Both the position numbers and the translations under genes were made by a program. The notes below the pieces were generated by a model. The model had not been told where the DNA came from, did no database searches, and saw nothing but the letters and a program-made list of their open reading frames with translations. DNA of 64,000 nt from Tethya wilhelma (taxonomy: Eukaryota; Porifera; Demospongiae; Tethyida; Tethyidae), in the NCBI GenBank assembly GCA_964030475.1, contig CAXIPT010000002.1, positions 12,754,270 through 12,818,269 on the forward strand. The letters run 5' to 3'. The stretch's first letter is position 1, and each line of letters starts with the position of its first letter. Of this stretch, positions 10,305 to 22,500 are shown in pieces.

Positions 10305-11654
10305 ATGGAAACGGCGCCAAAAGAGGTTGTCATTTATTTGAGCCAAATAGGATCCTACTGCTATTTGCCTTACTTCAACTTGAGTAAAGATTCAATTTTT
10401 GACTACCAAGAATATCGTCTACCAAGTACTTTGAACGAGGAAGCTATCGAGCAATGTGTGAAGTATGTGCAAACACTTGGACAAAAGTGCGTGCTTTCTT
10501 TTACAGATGACACAACAACTGTAGCTGCAGTAATTAATAAGCGCCTGGGCTATCCATATCCATCTCTTGCATCACAAATCTACTGCTCGAACAAGCTACT
10601 CACACGCAAGCTTATAGATGAATTTGACTGGTACTATGGGTTCAATCTGGATGAGCCTTTGGAGTCTATTCTTGCAGTAGCAAATGGCCGGCCGTGTATG
10701 CTTAAACCCACCATGTCAGTCGCTGGTATCGCTGCTTATCGATGTGATAGTTCAGAATCACTTCGTACAGCCATCCAAACCATCTGTTCTAACAAGGAGT
10801 ATGTAGAAAAAGTCAAATCCCAACATGCTGAATTTGTCAAATTTCTCAGCGAAGGCAGTGAAGAGGTAGTCAAAGAATGTACTCAGTACATGATTGAAGA
10901 GCTCATTCAAATCAAAGATACTGGAATACACCAGTACTGCATTGAGGCCATCGTCACAACAGAAGGAAAGGTCATTCCTTACTCTTTTACAGAGGAATTC
11001 CTGTTCAAGAATGGAATGTGTCTTGGCGATATTACCCCACCTGTACATTGGGAAGGCTCTCTTCAAACATGTGAAGATTACATCATTCAAATTGGCAAGA
11101 AGCTGTACGAAATTGGTTTCCAGAATCAAATGTTTAATATTGAGTTTTGGAAATTTCCTGATGGAAAATTTCGACTTGTGGAAATCAACCCAAGAATTGG
11201 AACGACATACTTTTACCTAGAAAAGGTATACTGTGGTTGTCACCCAATTGATGATGTTACGAATCTCGTTCTTCACGGAAAAGTGCCAGTCAAAACTCCT
11301 TTTTTAAAATTAAAAGAGGAATGGCCTGTGAGTAAATACAACAGCAGTTCAGTATACACGCTCAATGTTAACCTGACAACACGAGTAGTTGGTAAAGCAA
11401 CAGATGTATTTGACTATGAAGTTATTGATAAAATGTTGGAGACACAAGGACCACTTCTTCTTAGAACCCCAAGAGATGCTGTGCTAACCAAAATGAACAA
11501 AACGTATGTGGGAACAAGTATGGTGCAAGCAATTGTGGAGGGCTCTTGGAATCATGTGGTGACACAAGCCAAAAATCTTCGAAAAAAATTCTACAAAGAT
11601 TGGTCACAGTGTGAAGAAAGCTCTGAATACCCCGAATACTTTAATTTAGTGTAG
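10305..11654 (+). CDS. ATP-grasp ligase, single exon (putative)
   Basis: A 449-residue ATP-grasp enzyme of the carboxylate-amine ligase type, expected to activate a carboxylate as acyl phosphate and join it to an amine. Visible features: N-terminal pre-ATP-grasp Rossmann-like half; lysine of the nucleotide site in CMLKPTMSVAG (~131-141); hinge MIEELI (~196-201); paired metal ligands in FNIEFW (~277-282) and VEINPR (~292-297), the hallmark of the fold. The start is the ATG at 10305: the frame is open further upstream but has no ATG there, and the TATA box at 10223-10230 leaves no room. A poly(A) signal AATAAA stands at 11706-11711. There is no intron, unlike its neighbours. It resembles bacterial biotin-carboxylase-like or carnosine-synthase-like ligases; the substrate is unknown. 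Its neighbours are a methyltransferase copy upstream and a MurL-like epimerase downstream. Confidence 0.85.
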   Translation: METAPKEVVIYLSQIGSYCYLPYFNLSKDSIFDYQEYRLPSTLNEEAIEQCVKYVQTLGQKCVLSFTDDTTTVAAVINKRLGYPYPSLASQIYCSNKLLTRKLIDEFDWYYGFNLDEPLESILAVANGRPCMLKPTMSVAGIAAYRCDSSESLRTAIQTICSNKEYVEKVKSQHAEFVKFLSEGSEEVVKECTQYMIEELIQIKDTGIHQYCIEAIVTTEGKVIPYSFTEEFLFKNGMCLGDITPPVHWEGSLQTCEDYIIQIGKKLYEIGFQNQMFNIEFWKFPDGKFRLVEINPRIGTTYFYLEKVYCGCHPIDDVTNLVLHGKVPVKTPFLKLKEEWPVSKYNSSSVYTLNVNLTTRVVGKATDVFDYEVIDKMLETQGPLLLRTPRDAVLTKMNKTYVGTSMVQAIVEGSWNHVVTQAKNLRKKFYKDWSQCEESSEYPEYFNLV

Positions 11655-11705
11655 CCACTATAGCTAACCATACATTAATATCATGCGTACATTAATTGTT
11701 TTGGC

Positions 11706-11711
11706 AATAAA
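11706..11711 (+). terminator. Poly(A) signal of ATP-grasp gene
   Basis: AATAAA, 52 bases after the stop codon. Confidence 0.75.
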
Positions 11712-12108
11712 AAGTGCTCATGATCTATTTGTGTGTAGCCATGTAGAATACAAAGTTAACTGAACGTTTATGAATTATTATTGCATGGTAAAGCTGCCAT
11801 CAAACTATACTTTCATCTTTCAAATCGAAGATTTTTTTCAAGCTAAATCAAGCAAATCATTAATTATTGCATATCTAATGAGGTGTTCAAATTTGTACAC
11901 TGGCTTTCAAAAATACAAAGGGTATAGTATACAAATTTGTACGATTTACCAATTTGCACAATTTGTATAAGCTTTTAGCTTCTGAAAAAAAAAATAAATA
12001 AGCACTAATAATTATATATACTTTATGCTTATATTCATAATTTTCAGATTAGACTTGCTACGTATTTTGCATGTTGAGGGTGAATAAATTATTTATAAAA
12101 TTGAGTAC

Positions 12109-12235
12109 AAGTAGTATTTTTTTTATAAAAGAATAAGTAGTGTAGGAATGGCAGTGCAGTAAAAAGTATATTGAAACAAGGCATGTCTCTTACTCTTTTG
12201 AAAAACACGCTACAACAGGCGCAAAGGGGGGGCCC
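12109..12235. repeat. Dispersed repeat also present at the window's right end
   Basis: GTGTAGGAATGGCAGTGC, then AACAAGGCATGT, matches 63952-64000 in the same orientation. A G-rich run (GGGGGGGCCCGGGGGCGGGG, about 12226-12245) follows. The rest of 11.7-13.0 kb holds no ORF of interest. Confidence 0.65.
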
Positions 12236-12401
12236 GGGGGCGGGGGAGGGGAACAGAACTAATTGTACCGAGTTGAGAAAGAGACCTCTTGTGAATAACG
12301 GATTTTCCGGTACAGAAAGACACTAGTGCAGAGAGTCGAACAAAGACTATACTAAAAGGTTCTCGCTGGTTTTTCCGAAAATTTCAGACCAAAGCGAGCG
12401 C

Positions 12402-12422
12402 GATGGTGAACGGCAATGTTAT
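12402..12422 (+). other. Possible upstream exon end / short leader ORF
   Basis: ATGGTGAACGGCAATGTTATG is followed at once by a strong donor, GTGAGT. An acceptor candidate CATGCAG lies at 12989-12994, just before the MurL-like ATG. This could be the 5' exon of that gene, but the spliced frame would not continue through this ATG, so it would be untranslated or a short uORF. Confidence 0.3.
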
Positions 12423-12549
12423 GGTGAGTATGAGAAGTTGACTCTAAAATTCATTATTTTTTCCTGCATTTTAGCGCTACTGTAGCATTGCAACAAAAAC
12501 CAGCGAGGGATGTTTAGTTCAGACCATTAGCTAACTAACAAGCGCTAGT

Positions 12550-12658
12550 CTGGTGCCCAGACCCTTTCTGCTAATTAGTAGGCGGGACAGGAAGTCTTTC
12601 TTCCTCCTCCCCCTTCCTGTCCCGCCTACTAATTAGCAGAAAGGGTCTGGGCACCACA
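12550..12658. repeat. Hairpin with ~43-bp arms
   Basis: Left arm starts CTGGTGCCCAGACCCTTTCT; right arm is its reverse complement ending near GGGTCTGGGCACCA. The loop is about 18 bases of pyrimidines. Confidence 0.9.
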
Positions 12659-13005
12659 GACTACGCTATGCCAAAGTCTGAGCTAGGCTTCTTCTGTACA
12701 TGATTTTTCAATTTTGTGTCTATGAATATCAATATCAGCTAACCGTAATTTTATTCATGATAATGGTTACCATGGCAACTAATTGTGAATCCCTATAAAG
12801 TACATAGATTACTATTGAAATAAGCTCTAAGTGAAGTAAGTGAAGTAATGACTGTATATCAGCCATCTAATTCATACCTTTTTCAATTGTTTGATTTTCC
12901 AGCTAAGGCCTGATCGTCCTTAACTGACCTGAGTTTATAAGGAGTCTGTTTTGAAAATAATAATCAGCCATCACATGTGGCGATTCTCATGCAGACTGCG
13001 GAGAG

Positions 13006-14433
13006 ATGACTCATGTAGAAACTACCGATAAAATACTTCGTTTAGAATCTATTAGCTGGTCAGGACCACAGCTCTACATAGACATTACATTCGATGGAGT
13101 TAAATTCCCCACTGTTCTTTGGTACGAATTCAATCTTCAAGAGCTACACAACTACTATGGAGATGAGGCAGCACTAAGAGTGTACTTTCACATTGCAGCC
13201 TTTAGTCTCCTTAAATTGACATCATTTAAGCCAACAGTCATTGAAATTAGCAAGAAGCTAGCTGGTTGTTACACGACAAAGTTTGAAGAGCTGTGGAAGA
13301 TTTGTTTCCAGCGTGTTATGGGACAGTGGCGCTATGAAAATGGTATGGCCAACTGGAAGGGTCCTAGATTCACATGTGAACCATCTGACACTGAATCTAC
13401 ACCAGCCAAGATCAAAAGTCCTCAAGTGTTCAATGGTGATGACCCAGTTAAAAGCATTGCTTACTGTGGTGGAGGTAAAGACAGCTTGCTGTCAATTAAG
13501 CTCTTGGAGAAAGCAAACCTATCGTTTTCATCTTTTTCCTACTCAATAAGCAGGTATGGTTCAGCAAGGGAACAACATGATCGTGCACAACAAGTTCTTC
13601 AACACTGCCAACCAACAAAGCGTCACTGGGTGATGATAAATGACACATTTTTGGATATTCCGTTGGATAATGATCAGTGGTTGAGGAAACATGGAGTTAG
13701 CAATAGGAGTGATGCTGCACCAACAGAACTCTTTTCAATTCTTCCTATAATAATGCACTATGGTTATCAGTATGCGGTTGTTGCCAATGAGTATAGTGCA
13801 AATGCTGGAAATTTTGAGTGGGCAGCTGAAGGTGGAAAGCTAGTCAACCATCAGTGGGAAAAGTCTTATGAAGCAGAAAGGCTATTTGCTAGTTACATCA
13901 ACCAAGTGCTTGTCAACATCCACTACTATAGCATCCTACAGCCCATCCACGATGTGCTGATATTCGTATTGCTACGACAACACTTGGAATGTGTACCCCA
14001 TGTCCACTCCTGCAATGTTTCACCACCGTGGTGCAAACGCTGTCCAAAGTGCTGTTACGTCTGGTTATGCTTTCAGGCATACTTGCCTCAACATGTGATT
14101 GACCCCATGTTCAACGGTGAAAACCTACTGGATGTTCCTGAAAATGAGATCATCTTCACCCAGCTATTAGGCCTTGGAGATTTCAAACCATTCGAATGTG
14201 TTGGTGAATTTAAGGAAGTTCAACTAGCATTTGAATTGTGCCGGCGAAAAGGTCTTTGTGGACGTGCCATGGAAACATTTGAGAGAAAATTTGGCCCAGT
14301 GCTGGATATTACACCAATACTGAAAGCGTACACTGTTGTTCACAAAGAACACTTAATTCCCACTAATGTAGCTCAACTTGTCCTAGCTGAAATGGAAAAG
14401 GCTGCAGCTTTTTCAATTAATATTACTGATTAG
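13006..14433 (+). CDS. MurL-family amino-acid epimerase-like protein, single exon
   Basis: The 475-residue protein matches the layout I know for MurL, the bacterial enzyme that epimerises the terminal L-Glu of UDP-MurNAc-L-Ala-L-Glu through an adenylated intermediate. Landmarks: PP-loop ATP pyrophosphatase motif CGGGKDSLLSIKLLE (~154-168); AVVANEYSAN (~257-266); VNHQWEKSYEAE (~280-291); RYY-like HYYSILQP (~307-314); the cysteine block HSCN plus WCKRCPKC (~334-349); and KPFECVGE (~394-401). Length is that of the bacterial family. It starts at the first ATG and has no intron. Animals make no peptidoglycan, so the substrate here must differ or derive from bacteria. Family membership is from recalled conserved motifs, with no search run; the function in this organism is inference. 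It lies 1.35 kb downstream of the ATP-grasp gene on the same strand. Confidence 0.82.
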   Translation: MTHVETTDKILRLESISWSGPQLYIDITFDGVKFPTVLWYEFNLQELHNYYGDEAALRVYFHIAAFSLLKLTSFKPTVIEISKKLAGCYTTKFEELWKICFQRVMGQWRYENGMANWKGPRFTCEPSDTESTPAKIKSPQVFNGDDPVKSIAYCGGGKDSLLSIKLLEKANLSFSSFSYSISRYGSAREQHDRAQQVLQHCQPTKRHWVMINDTFLDIPLDNDQWLRKHGVSNRSDAAPTELFSILPIIMHYGYQYAVVANEYSANAGNFEWAAEGGKLVNHQWEKSYEAERLFASYINQVLVNIHYYSILQPIHDVLIFVLLRQHLECVPHVHSCNVSPPWCKRCPKCCYVWLCFQAYLPQHVIDPMFNGENLLDVPENEIIFTQLLGLGDFKPFECVGEFKEVQLAFELCRRKGLCGRAMETFERKFGPVLDITPILKAYTVVHKEHLIPTNVAQLVLAEMEKAAAFSINITD

Positions 14434-14909
14434 TGTCGATCATTATAGCAACCGCATAATTAATATAAAAAATTCAATTGTAATGCTGAACTCTAAAAAA
14501 ATATCTTTTTTCAGTTTGGGTGCTGATTGGAGCATGGAGATTTTGTTAACACTTGGTGTATATATATATACTGCCTATAAGACTCTTAAAAGCATGAGCT
14601 TGAGTGAGCCCCACATAATATTATTATCAGATTGCATGCATAATTATTAGTATCATTAATTTCTTTATGCTTGAATGCGCATGGTCACACAACTTTGAAA
14701 ATAAGTAAGATTATCATAATACCTTTGATAAAAACTTGGTCCAATAAGAATTTTCGGGGGGATTTTCTTCCATTTCTGCATGTATGCTTGCGGTGCACAC
14801 AAAAGTTATTGATCGATGTGCACACAAATAATTGTGATAATAACAACAAAAATTATTCTATTAATGACTACATAATTATAACAGCTAGTAGCAAACAAGA
14901 TTTAAACCA

Positions 14910-17900
14910 TCAAGTTAGTTCATCCTCTAGCAATGTCTGTTCAGGGTTGTTCTGATGAGCAGAGAGGAGTGATTCGGTCTCTGTACTACTGGAGATGACG
15001 AGGGAAGAAGGAGCAGGAAGTTGATAGATGATAGAGGGGTGCTCTTCAACTAGAGGAGGTACTGCCCCATCATCACCACTATCACTATAGTCAGTGGAGT
15101 CAGAGGAGGAGTGGAGGGAGAGGTCCCAGGGAGAGGGATGAGGCTGGCCTACGAAGGAGGAAGGTGCATGTATGACCGTTACATCAGTTAACACTCAGGT
15201 AACCCAGGTCTTCCATTAATTGGTACCGATTATTGTTATGTGCATATGGATGTGTATTGGTACACAGAGCCCAAGAGTTGGGCACAAAGTAGAAACGTCA
15301 TTGAAACATGCCTTCATTGCTTTATTCCAATACTTTTTACAACATAATATACTCCACATTAGTTTCTACACTCATTATTTTTAAGACGTTTTTACTACTT
15401 GTTCATTACTGACACATTTTTTAACACTCTGGTGTAAACTTAGAAATGTATGAGACCATAATAATAATACTATTATGATTATTAAATTTTATTGTCACTA
15501 ACTATAGGCAAGTTGGCAAAGATTGAGTTTTTGTAAATAATTATAACTGCTTCGTAAAAGGCCTATAGTTCGGTCTTAGACTGGGCTCCAGCTGATCACC
15601 AGTGCCAAGCCATTGCCACCTCAATTACCTCGCACAACGTGCGTGGTCATCAAACTCTAAAGCCAAAAAGACTACAATAGCATACACTCTACATACATCT
15701 GCATGAATAGGCATGCACTATAGCTAAGTGTGTACTGTACTTAGTTCCTCAATTAGCAAACTACAAGTTCCTAATTTGATTCTTGCAATGTTCAGCTACT
15801 TGAAATGCATTCATAAACACACACAAACTCATTTTCATTTACACATTCTCTCCATTATAGGAAGCTCACTAACAATCCCTTACACTGTGATTGTATAGTT
15901 GTATGGATGCAGATGTTTGAAGCTTTGGAGTCAGGACCGATGCGTTGCTCGAGTCCACCATATATAGCTAGAAGGTGTACTGATTGATGATAACTTCCTA
16001 GCTAATCTTATTCTTTATTGATATCACAATGTTCTATGACATTCACAAGTACATAGTTACATTAATTGGACAATGCATGACATTGTACAGTGTAGCTATA
16101 CCGTATAGCTGGAAAATTTGGCGGGGAATTAAATTTGGTGGATTAGCGGATGGGACTTAGTAGCGCCAAATTAAAACCTGCCAATATTTAGTGCGTGTGC
16201 GTATACGTATATACGTACGTATGCATATTGTGCACGTGATCGGCGTGCACGCTCCGCCAAATTAAAATCCGCCAAATTCAAAGTTTGCTCAATCCGCCAA
16301 ATTTAATTCTTGCCAAATTTTCCGGCTATACGGTATACCGGCAACACTTAGCTACCATAATATACACACGCAGGAAAAATTTCGTTATAATTATTTCACC
16401 CGATTAATCTTGTCATTTTAATTGGTAAAGATTGCCATGGATATACCGTATACGGCTAGAAAATTTTGAGGAGTAAAATTTTCACGGAAAGGTAATTGCA
16501 AACCTTTTGCAATTTCATTTTCGAGAATCAAGCAGCTCCACCCCATATATTGGGTAAATTTTTTGTGGATAGAAACAGTGGAATTTATTCTTCTCAAAAA
16601 TTTGTAGCTATATACGGTACATTTTGGTATTGGATAAAATATACGGACCAGATCAGACTGACGGACTGGACTGATGGATAAAATACAGACTAGCAACCAG
16701 ATCAAAGCACGGACCACATGGCTGATGAACATGGCATGGGAGGGGCTCATATATGGATGCACATGTACTACGCCTGTGCACATTATGCTGGCATAATTTT
16801 GAGCATGAGAATTGATACAAAGTACTCGAAATACTTTAATGAGTAACTCAATGTGGTAATTTTAGCAATAATAATTAATTCATTTTGATGAACTTTGCAG
16901 CCATGGACTAGAATACAGCTCATTAAGAGAGCACGCACATGTTGCATATGTGCTAGCCTAAGATTTGTAATTTGAAAGGCATAATATCAATTGCAATAAC
17001 ATTACAATAATCTAAATCCACTGTCCACAGTCTCTATAAATATGGCATAATAGGCTGGAGAAAAAACATAGTAGGTAGTTGTTGACAGCATAATAGTACT
17101 TTCTTGGAGAATCAGAAAATAGCATAATAGGGGAAAATAAAATCATAATGTACAGCTCTAATTAATTTTCTATAATAACAAATTATTATGGTAGTTAAAT
17201 GTACACTACAGATATGTACAATGTCATTCATTGTCCAATAGCTAATGTAGCTACTTGTGAATGTCATAGTGATATCCATTAAGAATAAGATTAGGAACTT
17301 ATGTTGAATGCATTTCAGGTAGCTGAGCATTGCAAGAATCAAATTAGGAACTTGTAGTTAGCCAATTGAGGAACTGAGTGCATACACACACTTACTGTAG
17401 TAAATGTATGCATGTTCAAATGCATGTAGAGTGCATTTCCAGTCCTATAGTCTTTTTTGCTTACAGCTTAATCAACCAACCACATACGTTGCAAAATTGT
17501 GTGAGATAAGATGGTAATGGCTTGGTGTTGGTGATTGATGAAATTTTTGTAGAATAATTATTATTATGTTGTTTTTAAATGCATATAATATTATAGATAA
17601 AATAATAGGCCAAATCAACATTAGGGTTGTGTACATTATGCTGGCATAATTTATGCATAATAGGATAAAGTTGATACTGAAGTACTCAAACCATTGTTCA
17701 ATGAGTATATCTTGATGGCAACTTTAGCAATAATAATTTGTTTAATGAACTTTGTTTAATGGACGTCTGAATACAGTTCATCATGAGAGCACATGTTACA
17801 GATGTATTTGCCTAAATTATGATTTGACAATGGAATTTGAAAGGCACAATATAACATATATCAATGACACACTTTCTTGGTTTCCTATAGCAAGCAAACC

Positions 17901-19523
17901 TCAAAACCAGACTCTTAGTAGGGCTGTCTACATTACTATGCTATAATTTCTCTGATTCTCCAAACAATGCCTTCACTATATAACCACAAATAGAACCACA
18001 CACCAACAACACAGTTGTGCTTACTCTTCACTGCATTGAAATGGTGTCTCCTAGCCTTCCTCCTACTCCCTCTGGTGCCCCTAGATAGTTCTGACTCCCC
18101 ACAGAGCTGACCACCACCACCACCACCACCATCAGGAGGGGGAGGAGGAGGGTGGTAGCCTACCAGGGAGGAGGAATGGTGGTGGAACCCATCGGAAGAT
18201 CTCCATTGGTCCACCAAGGATGGAGTCACCACAGAGTCACCAGGGTGAGTTTCAGAGCTGTTGAGAACGAGTAAACAATAGCATAGGACAACATACCTTT
18301 CCTTGATGGTATACTGCACTGAAGATGTGCATACCGTACACCGCTTAATTTTTGAGGTTACTTAATTTTCGTGGATAGTGCTATGACACATGCAAGTTCA
18401 ACGTGCACTACCACGCCCTATTTTCTCGATTGTGTACTTTTTTTCGTTGAATACCTTTTGTGGATAGCTTTTGAACCACAAAAACCATGAAAGTTAAGTA
18501 CCTCGAAAATTTAAGCGGTATACGTTAGTTTTACACGATAGACCAGGGAAGAGAGCTAAGAAGATGCTCAAAGGAGAGGGGGCACACCATACCTAAGCAG
18601 CACTATACAATCATGGTACAATGCATATCAATGTGTAAGTGGATGCTACTAAAGTCAACTCCTGTTCTATGTGTTGTCCCTTACATAAGTATTGTGACCA
18701 CATCAAAGCATGGTTACTTCTGGGGCTCACCTGACCAGATCTTGCAGTGCCATTTGCCGTGCCATGTGCCCCCTCAGTGCCGACTGGATCCTCTCCACAG
18801 CCACCTCCGAACCATCACTCTCCTCATCACTAGCACACCCATGACTGTGTGAGGGTGTGATGGTGTGACTGGGTGAGGGTGTGAGTGAGTGACGGGTGGA
18901 GGAAGTTGCGTGTTCACCAAGCATCTTTTTGCGAGCTAAATGCCCTCTCAGTGCACTCTGGATATCGATGGACGCTTGCTCAGTTTCTTCGTGGAATTTG
19001 ATCTGCCTCTCAACAGCCTGTTTCTTCCTCCACTGACGTTGGATGGTGGTGGCTGCTGAGTCCTGCCTCTCTCTATCGGGAGTGAACACTGCAGACTTGC
19101 GTCTACAGAGGAGTAGTAGTGTAGAAATAAACAACAACAACAAAAAACAATATTACAGTTTATGCATCTCAAGATCTTAGTTTGAAATCAGTTGCGATCA
19201 GATCAAATAAGTAATAAACAGAGAAATGTTCAAACAGAGAAAGCTCTGTTCAACAAGAGTCTTAAATCCTAATTGGCCACAAAACGCCTCAAAGTCATCT
19301 TATGATAGCACTTTGACAATATATGTAGTGTACACGACATGTACGTACATACTGTAAAGAAACAATGTTCCTTACTTTGCTAACTTCCTGGCATGTTCTC
19401 TGGCTGTGACCTCATTCTGGTGACGCTCTCGAAGGTTTTCCAGTTCCTCGATGACGTCAGTTTTATTCAGCTCCTCAGTTTGTAGCTTTGTCTGTACTCT
19501 TTGCAGTTCAGACCTGGTGTGTG

Positions 19524-19565
<42 letters not shown>

Positions 19566-22500
19566 CACTTGAGTGTTTATTGCATTGCACAAATGTAGAC
19601 CACCATATCATACCACAAACCAAAGGTCAGCCAGCATCCCATAGATTTTAATACATAAACCTCTATACACACCATATCATTGTTAGGTATACAGTACAAT
19701 ACTCACTGTGTGTTCTCAGCCAGTGCTCTATAGTGAGACCGATCGTCTTTGAGCTTGCGAACAATGTTCCTCAGTTTGCTACAAGAAGACTCCTTCTCAC
19801 TCAGCCTCTCCTAAAATATTAACAGAAAACACCACTTGAGGTAATCTGGGCTGTTGTGAGTAGGATCTGTCAGACTCTTACAGCTTGTTATTGAAAATTT
19901 AAAGGTAACAGAAACATCTATGAATCAGTAGTGTAGAAACCTCATTGACATGCCTACCTACAAGAGGCTCTGTCCACCCTTTACCAGACAACATTAGGTA
20001 CATTAATTTTTGCACAACTTAAGTAAAAACTTTGTCCTCAGTTCATTTCCCATCTCCCAACAGATCCTATAACAGTCGTAAGACACCAACCCCTAGTGTG
20101 TACCTTGAGTGAGTGGATGCTGTTGAGGGAGTCATTCTGTCCTCCACTCAGTTCCCCTATTCTTCTCTCGTAGTGAGCTTTCTTCTGCTCCATCTCACGA
20201 CACAGAGATTGAACAGTGCGTTCTTGCTCTTTGATACGCTGAAGGGAGGAAAGGGTAGAGAGTCATCAATGCTGTGATAGACTCTAGAGACTACCTTACC
20301 AGCTCTAAATCGACGATGGCCGATAGCATTTGACTCCTACTGTGATCAACATAGCGATCAGCAATGGATCCCCTCAGCCCCTGTTCGTTATGAGTAATAG
20401 AGTGACCTTCAGCAGGTGATTCAGACTGATACTGTAACAACAAGAAAAATAGGCAATGTCTAAGAGCTATAAAGATTTACAAAGATCCATACTACTATAC
20501 ATTTCACATAGGTAGATATTTAGACTGCAATACAGAATACATTTGACACAGGTATACCGTATAGCATGAAATTTTTTTGCGAATTTCGTGGTTTGGTAGC
20601 TTTCCACGAAAATTTCCACCCCACAAATTTGCAAGGTACGAGGTTATCACGTAATGTTGAGACAAAATTCATGAAAATTTTCCCCGCGAATTTCTATTCA
20701 AGATGAAAACACGAAATTTCCCCGCACAAAAAATTCCCGCTATACAGTATATACTGTACGTACCTTTTCCAGTTGTAGCATCATTTGTTTCTTCTCCATT
20801 TCTGCCTGCTCCAGTTGTGATGAGAGTCTCAGTGTGGCCTGGTTGAGAGCCTTCATCTTGATGTGAGCCTCTCTCAGTGAGCGAGGGCTGCTGGCACCAG
20901 CAGAGGAGGGGGAGGACTCAAACTGAGACAACAGGTGGGTCAGTCTGAGGGGAGGAGAAATGGTTGCTGTTGGTGTCACAAAGGCATATATTCGATGAAC
21001 TTTTATGCATATATGATAGCTATGCTAGTATACAAAATTCAGAGACTACAATAATTCAGACTCTCTAGTTTCATATGGCAAGAAAATCAGAATCTTTGAA
21101 AAAATTAATGGCATACTGCAGTTTTTAATTTCACCACATTTAGAATCTGATTGTCATGAGCGATGTGCATGCACCATGACTGTACCTGCAAACCTCTCTG
21201 TAGTAGGCTTCTGTCTGTACCTCCATCTCCCTCAGCCTGGTGGCCCCCACCTCCTTCCTCAGTCCTCCCAGGGCACTCTCCTTCTCCCTCAGAGCTCTCT
21301 CCAAGGAGTGGATCTTTTGTCTGAGAGAGCTGATGACAGCCTCACTGCCAGAGCCGGAGAAGGCCCCAGGTGAAGACTTCTTGTTGTGACTGCTAGCAAG
21401 TGATCGGGTTGCATCTCGTGACTGGGTGAGTGATTGTGAGTTAGCGTTGGTGGGTGGAAATTTACAACAAATTATCAATGTTATTATGAGGGGTTTTTTG
21501 TATTGGGCATTAATTAGAATGTGAGTAAGAATTTGTATGGCAATGAGAACAAACTACTGCAACAATAGCTCACACTGATATGCCCTGAAGCCAGAAGATC
21601 TTCGATTCTCTTGTCCTTTCTTCCCAGCTCCTTCTCTAGTTTGATTTGTTGAGCTTTGGCCAGGTCTCTCTCCTTGAAGGCAACGTTCAGAGCCTTCTTC
21701 AACTCCACGGTCTCATCTCTGAGAGCTATGGCATCCAGCTGAGCTCCACCTTTTGAGGACGGAGCTGCACTCTTAGAAGACTTGTGGGGACTGGAAGATG
21801 ACAGACCTGAAAGATGAGGAAAGGATTGGCAGCACTTATTCTTGCTCTTGTGTGTGGCCATTAAAGTGGTGCATGATTGTACATAATAATGCTGTATAGC
21901 ATAAAATATTGGTAGGAATAAAAATATGGCGGATTTTCAAAAAATTCATGATTGGGAGATTTTATTTTGGCGGTATTTCCATATGTACTGCGCAAAAATG
22001 ACTGCATGTTTAGCAGATTTAATATTGGTGATCCTTACCAAACCACCAACCCATCACTATTAAAATCTGCCAAATTTACGATATATACGCATGTACAGTA
22101 TGTCATGTACATCTACATGTACACACATTACATGCAGTACATTGCCCATGTGCCTCACCTGCAGCACTCTGGGTTCTCTTTCTCTTCTTGGGTACATTGG
22201 TGGTTACCACAGCAGAGAAACTGGGAGCCTGGAGAAAAGAGGAGTCAATAAAATTAATGATGAATAGTCTCAGGAGGGGACAAACAGTGGTGAATAAAGT
22301 AGCATACGACCATTGTTGGGGCGAGCGTGAGCGAGCCCCACATATACGTTACATGGCATTCGAATCTATGCACTTCCGTCTAGACGTCTGTGTGATGTCT
22401 GTACGCATATTCCGTAAATAACGATTCCTGTTCTAATTTTGCAATTTAGGTAACAAAATTTTGTACAACGTATGACGTCACGTAGTTGTAGGTGGAGCTA

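Noticed and set aside
9152..14433. Bacterial contamination as explanation for ATP-grasp and MurL-like genes
   Set aside because: TATA box, AATAAA signal, lack of bacterial operon spacing or Shine-Dalgarno sites, and continuous linkage to sponge-type repeats and a spliced gene on the same contig.
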